This document shows positions 15,901 through 18,384 of a stretch of 18,384 bases of DNA, piece by piece. Position numbers and translations under genes: made by a program. Source of the stretch: Candidatus Mediterraneibacter stercorigallinarum (lineage in GTDB: Bacteria > Bacillota > Clostridia > Lachnospirales > Lachnospiraceae). The notes beneath the pieces were generated by a model. It was not told where the DNA came from. It saw only the letters and a list, made by a program, of their open reading frames with translations, and did not search any database. The stretch is taken from NCBI GenBank assembly GCA_019116185.1, contig DXCD01000012.1:1-18384 (forward strand), read 5' to 3'. How positions within the stretch are numbered: position 1 is the stretch's first letter; every line of letters starts with the position of its first letter.

Positions 15901-16558
15901 AGAGACCGGAAGGATGAAACTGAAATTCACGGTTTCAGAGCTTAAGAAGCGTTCTGTCCTTGCAGAGGAAGCCGGGCAGGAAATGTACGAGGAGCCGGAG
16001 GTCGTGCCCCTGCTCCCGGGATTTCTCCGGGAAGAAGAGACGCTCACAGGGGCGTCCCGGGGAAGCGCCTATCACAAACTTCTGGAGCTTCTGGATTTTA
16101 CGGTGGATTACGACGATGCGAGCCTGACCCGGGCGATAGAGAATCTGCGCTCCCGGGGAAGGCTTACCCGGGAGATGGCTGAATGTATCCGCCATGAAGA
16201 TATCCTCCGGTTTCTCCGGTGCGTGAGCGGGCAGCGGATGAGCCGGGCGGCGCGCTGTAAAGCCTTGTTCAAAGAGCAGCCGTTTGTCCTGGGGATCGAC
16301 GCGTCGGAGATCTATCCGCAGGACCAGTCGGGCGAGAAGATCCTTGTACAGGGGATCATTGATGTGTATTTCGGAGAATCTGACGGGCTTGTAGTGCTGG
16401 ATTACAAGACGGACAAAGTGAGGAACGCGGGGGAACTCAAGGAGAAATATCACGCCCAGCTTGATTATTATGCCCGGGCGCTGACACAGCTTACAGGAAA
16501 GCCGGTAAAGGAGAAGATCATTTATTCATTTACACTGGGAGAGGAGATTGCGGTATGA
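12932..16558 (+). CDS. addA: ATP-dependent helicase/nuclease subunit A
   Basis: AddA, 1208 residues, supplies the UvrD-like helicase motor and one nuclease of AddAB. Motifs in order: Q-motif WTEEQQ (5-10), Walker A AAAGSGKT (24-31, K30), motif Ia VTFTEAAAAEMKERI, motif II IDEYQDS (D398, E399), motif III VGDVKQSIYSFR, motif IV NFRSRPEVL, motif V IMSIHKSKGLEFPVV, motif VI LYVAMTRAKEKL. The C-terminal nuclease has QGIIDVYF (D1144) and VVLDYKTDK (D1157, K1159). All catalytic residues are intact, and length is normal for the family. It overlaps addB by 4 nt and DUF1294 by 4 nt. Confidence 0.97.
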   Translation: MSVKWTEEQQKVIDLRDRNILVSAAAGSGKTAVLVERIIQRLTEEEHPVDVDRLLIVTFTEAAAAEMKERIGAAIEKKLQERPGDARLEQQATLVHSAAITTIHSFCLSVIRDHFHVIGIDPGFRIAEEGELKLLQQDVLDEMLEECYAEGTEDFLDFVERFGAGRNDRKIEGLILKLYEYSRSYPQPEKWLDSCVEAYELPEASADGGTLGQRAAVRVRRRAEDISRVLRHALKICEEPDGPYMYADMLESDLEGIERLGNTAEFRSQYDIVHGFVWKRLSGKKDDTVSPDKKETVKKLREQAKKLVKDLQEMYFYASCEEWIQDMKLAGPSMRTLVSLVKRFSDLFSEKKRSRNMIDFSDMEQFALAILTVEQDGKLIPSPAAGEYQDRFEEVMIDEYQDSNLVQETILTSVSRMSRGGYNVFMVGDVKQSIYSFRLSRPELFMEKYDTYSLADSEKQRIDLHKNFRSRPEVLDSVNYIFRQIMGRDLGGIEYDDSAALYVGADFPALPENVEEAGFSDRTELLLLDKADTGDEDARRAEARMIARRIRELMRTGQVIDRETGGYRRVQYRDIVILTRSIKGWAEDFSSVLAEEGIPAYSVSREGYFETYEVSVLLDYLKILDNARQDLPLAAVLTSPFGNLTTEEMAEIRITFPNLMFYEAAAAYAAGENGEKEPDKTLRKKLARFYEQTAYFRKKVPYTPVHELLTEIIEDTGYGLSVETMPGGAQRMANVEMLVEKASAFEGTSYKGLFNFVRYIGQLKKYDVDYGEAGIMDEQSDTVRIMSIHKSKGLEFPVVFTSGMGKRFNMQDAKGSVILHPEWGVGLDYIDLERRTKKQVFLKKMIREESLLETLAEEMRILYVAMTRAKEKLIMTGCADMDGLASAGGDMGVFRVEGARSYLDWVLPAVMEGADQESVNAAGKAEVKVKEKAPVEVRIFSGADLAPGLAEERAEELALDVLEHWDTSGVYVPELRTRLEEQMDYVYPYEETGRMKLKFTVSELKKRSVLAEEAGQEMYEEPEVVPLLPGFLREEETLTGASRGSAYHKLLELLDFTVDYDDASLTRAIENLRSRGRLTREMAECIRHEDILRFLRCVSGQRMSRAARCKALFKEQPFVLGIDASEIYPQDQSGEKILVQGIIDVYFGESDGLVVLDYKTDKVRNAGELKEKYHAQLDYYARALTQLTGKPVKEKIIYSFTLGEEIAV

Positions 16559-16839
16559 ACATTGGCATGGATATTCTTACGTATTACCTTCTGGCCATTA
16601 ATTTCATCACCTGGATCGCTTACGGTCTGGACAAGGGACGGGCAAAATCAGGAAAATGGCGGATCCCGGAGAGGACCCTCCTCATCCTTACAGCGGCTGG
16701 CGGTTCAGTGGGAGCACTTGTGGGGATGCTCCTGTTCAGGCATAAGACCAAGAAGGCAAAATTTGTCGTCGGGGTGCCTGTCATGCTGGTGCTGCACTGT
16801 GTGATCATAGCGTCGCTGGCGCGGTGGATGATGAGATAG
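16555..16839 (+). CDS. DUF1294 small membrane protein
   Basis: A 94-residue protein with three hydrophobic segments (about 7-22, 38-57 and 69-90). It carries the DUF1294 pattern: YGLDKGRAKSGKWRIPE, then a Gly-rich helix (AAGGSVGALVGMLLFRHKTKK), then KAKFVVGVP. Family members are integral membrane proteins of unknown function. It begins within the addA stop (ATGA) behind an AGGAG, so it is co-translated with addA. That association may be a convenience of position rather than a repair role. An alternative start at the Met five codons in is possible but has a worse ribosome binding site. Confidence 0.88.
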   Translation: MNIGMDILTYYLLAINFITWIAYGLDKGRAKSGKWRIPERTLLILTAAGGSVGALVGMLLFRHKTKKAKFVVGVPVMLVLHCVIIASLARWMMR

Positions 16840-16868
16840 GGCAGGTCAGGCGGTCCGTGAAATAAATA

Positions 16869-16897
16869 TTGAAAAACTGAACGGATTCTGCTAAGAT
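16869..16897 (+). promoter_or_regulatory. Promoter upstream of dapL
   Basis: TTGAAA (16869-16874), 17 nt, TAAGAT (16892-16897). Transcription would begin near 16904, only about 11 nt before a strong terminator-like hairpin. No other promoter is evident before the dapL ATG. Confidence 0.6.
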
Positions 16898-16914
16898 AGG
16901 TCTGGAAATAACAG

Positions 16915-16978
16915 AGCGGGTTCTGGTACTCCTGTCATTCCGCAACGGGGCGGAAGGACAGGGGCAGTCCCGCTTTTT
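16915..16978 (+). terminator. Terminator hairpin in the dapL leader
   Basis: AGCGGG (16915-16920) pairs with CCCGCT (16969-16974). Inside it, 16929-16943 pairs with 16950-16964 (15 positions, one A-G mismatch and one G-T wobble), closed by a six-nt loop. TTTTT follows directly (16974-16978), with a second T-run a few nt later. It is a convincing intrinsic terminator 75 nt after the DUF1294 stop. It therefore ends the addBA operon, and also lies inside the dapL leader if the promoter at 16869 is used. The leader before it is too short to hold a T-box or lysine riboswitch. Confidence 0.8.
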
Positions 16979-17014
16979 ATCTTTTTAGAAAGAAAAAAGA
17001 AAGGAAGAAGAATT

Positions 17015-18220
17015 ATGCCAAAGTTAAATGAAAATTATCTGAACGTGCAGGACAGTTATCTTTTTGCGGAGATTGCCCGCAGAGTAAAAGCATATGAGGA
17101 GGCGCACCCGGATCAAGCGGGAAATATTATCCGTCTGGGAATCGGCGACGTGACACGCCCGCTGACAAAGAGCGCCATTGATGCGCTTCACGAGGCAGTG
17201 GACATGCAGGCAGAAGCTGAAACATTTAAAGGATACGGGCCTGAGCAGGGATATGAGTTCGTCCGCCGGGCAGTAGCAGAGTATTACGCCAAGAACGGCG
17301 TGAACGTGGATGCGGACGATGTGTTTATCTCTGACGGAGCAAAGAGCGATACCGGAAAAATTACGGAACTCTTTGACCGGGACAATGTGATCCTTGTGCC
17401 GGATCCGGTATATCCGGTATATGTGGATACGAACACAATGGACGGAAAGCAGATCATCTATATGAACGGTACAGAGGAAAATAATTTCCTGCCAATGCCG
17501 GATGATTCCGTGAAGGCAGACATCATTTACCTGTGTTCGCCGAATAATCCGACAGGCGCGTGCTATAATAAGGAACAGTTAAAAGCATGGGTGGATTATG
17601 CGCTGGAAAATGAGGCGGTGATCCTGTTTGACTCTGCTTATGAGGCGTTTGTTTCCGAACCGGATCTTCCCCGCAGCATCTATGCAGTAGAGGGCGCAGA
17701 GAAATGTGCTGTCGAGTTCTGTTCCCTGTCCAAGACAGCAGGGTTTACCGGAACCAGGTTCTCATACACTGTTGTGCCAAAAGAGCTCGTGTTCACTGCA
17801 TCAAACGGCCGGCAGATGAGCCTGCGCGATATGTGGAACAGGCGCCAGTCCACAAAATTCAACGGGACGCCCTACATTATCCAGCACGCTGCGGCAAAAG
17901 TGCTTTCCGACGAGGGAATGAAAGAGTGCATGGAAAATATCTCTTATTATATGGAAAACGCCCGTGTCATCGCAGAGACACTGCGCAGGAAAAATATCTC
18001 CTTCACCGGGGGCGTAAACTCCCCGTATATCTGGTTTAAATGCCCGGACGGCATGGAATCCTGGGAGTTCTTTGACTACCTGTTGGAAAACGCGCAGGTA
18101 GTAGGTACTCCGGGCGCAGGGTTTGGCGTGAACGGGAAAAATCACTTCAGGCTGACATCGTTCGGGACACACGAAAAAACAAAAGAAGCTATGGAGCGCT
18201 TTGAGAAACTGTTTTCATAA
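17015..18220 (+). CDS. dapL: LL-diaminopimelate aminotransferase
   Basis: PLP-dependent class I/II aminotransferase that converts tetrahydrodipicolinate directly to LL-diaminopimelate with glutamate as donor, bypassing the succinylase/acetylase steps to lysine and peptidoglycan. The protein has 401 residues, close to known DapL. It opens with KLNENYLNVQDSYLFAEI and has LGIGDVTRPL, YGPEQGYEF, DGAKSDTG, SPNNPTGACYN, FDSAYEAF, the PLP lysine in SLSKTAGFTGTR (K240), and a C-terminal NHFRLTSFG block containing the carboxylate-binding Arg. The start has AAGGAAG 7 nt upstream. Its TAA stop is the first triplet of the terminal motif of repeat R3. Confidence 0.95.
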   Translation: MPKLNENYLNVQDSYLFAEIARRVKAYEEAHPDQAGNIIRLGIGDVTRPLTKSAIDALHEAVDMQAEAETFKGYGPEQGYEFVRRAVAEYYAKNGVNVDADDVFISDGAKSDTGKITELFDRDNVILVPDPVYPVYVDTNTMDGKQIIYMNGTEENNFLPMPDDSVKADIIYLCSPNNPTGACYNKEQLKAWVDYALENEAVILFDSAYEAFVSEPDLPRSIYAVEGAEKCAVEFCSLSKTAGFTGTRFSYTVVPKELVFTASNGRQMSLRDMWNRRQSTKFNGTPYIIQHAAAKVLSDEGMKECMENISYYMENARVIAETLRRKNISFTGGVNSPYIWFKCPDGMESWEFFDYLLENAQVVGTPGAGFGVNGKNHFRLTSFGTHEKTKEAMERFEKLFS

Positions 18221-18384
18221 ATCTGGATTTGCCGCGGAGACGGCCGGTGAATAAAACGTCCGAAAACCGTAGTATATTTTAAGACGTATTCGTGGCGGGC
18301 GGGGATGTGGCTCAGGTTCCGGCTCCACGATTTGGGAAAGACGTAAAAGGAATGGGATACAGCTAAAAACAATTTCAAAGCGGA
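18218..18384 (+). repeat. Structured palindromic repeat R3 (partial, R1 subtype)
   Basis: The left arm of another element of the family, cut by the window end inside the apical stem. It matches R1 (8545-8711) at about 161 of 167 positions. All six differences fall in the first 80 nt, and the remaining 87 nt are identical. It begins at the dapL stop codon with TAAATCTGGATTTG. The right arm must lie beyond the window. Confidence 0.88.

Noticed and set aside
16840..17014. T-box or lysine riboswitch before dapL
   Set aside because: No T-box AGGGTGGNACCGCG sequence and no lysine aptamer core; only about 11 nt separate the predicted start from the terminator hairpin.

Overview
The window looks like a chromosomal segment of an anaerobic Clostridia bacterium, most likely family Lachnospiraceae. 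This is inferred from an AddAB (not RecBCD) recombination nuclease, DapL-type lysine/peptidoglycan synthesis, a UPF0371/DUF1846 protein, strong AGGAGG ribosome binding sites and a GC content near 50%. I cannot name the species from sequence alone.

Layout from left to right: the end of a large structured repeat (R0) abuts the stop codon of ftsH (minus strand). A divergent promoter region separates ftsH from a DUF1846/UPF0371 gene (plus), which ends in a small duplicated copy of its own last codons. Next is pyrG (CTP synthase, plus), preceded by a leader with a strong terminator-like hairpin. A convergent dus-type tRNA-dihydrouridine synthase (minus) shares a palindromic hairpin with the pyrG end. 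A divergent promoter drives an ABC half-transporter of the exporter type (plus). A 0.9-kb non-coding region follows, containing two large palindromic repeat elements (R1 and R2) facing each other. The addB-addA-DUF1294 operon (plus, both junctions overlapping by 4 nt) comes next, then a promoter and hairpin leader, dapL (LL-diaminopimelate aminotransferase), and the start of a further repeat (R3) cut by the window end.

The coding genes are ordinary housekeeping functions: membrane protein quality control, CTP synthesis, tRNA modification, export, double-strand break repair, and lysine/cell wall synthesis. The unusual content is non-coding. Four copies or part-copies of one ~350-nt element family are present. 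Each complete copy is one long imperfect hairpin with compensatory base changes between copies, conserved unpaired motifs, and a terminal palindrome. At three of the four visible outer ends (ftsH, ABC transporter, dapL) that terminal palindrome begins exactly at the TAA stop codon of the neighbouring gene. R1 and R2 may be the two halves of one ~830-bp unit with 23-bp perfect inverted ends. I do not recognise the family, and it is the best candidate here for something undescribed. Secondary points of interest are apparent attenuator-like leaders in front of pyrG and dapL, and the synonymous-only duplication of the DUF1846 gene's last codons.
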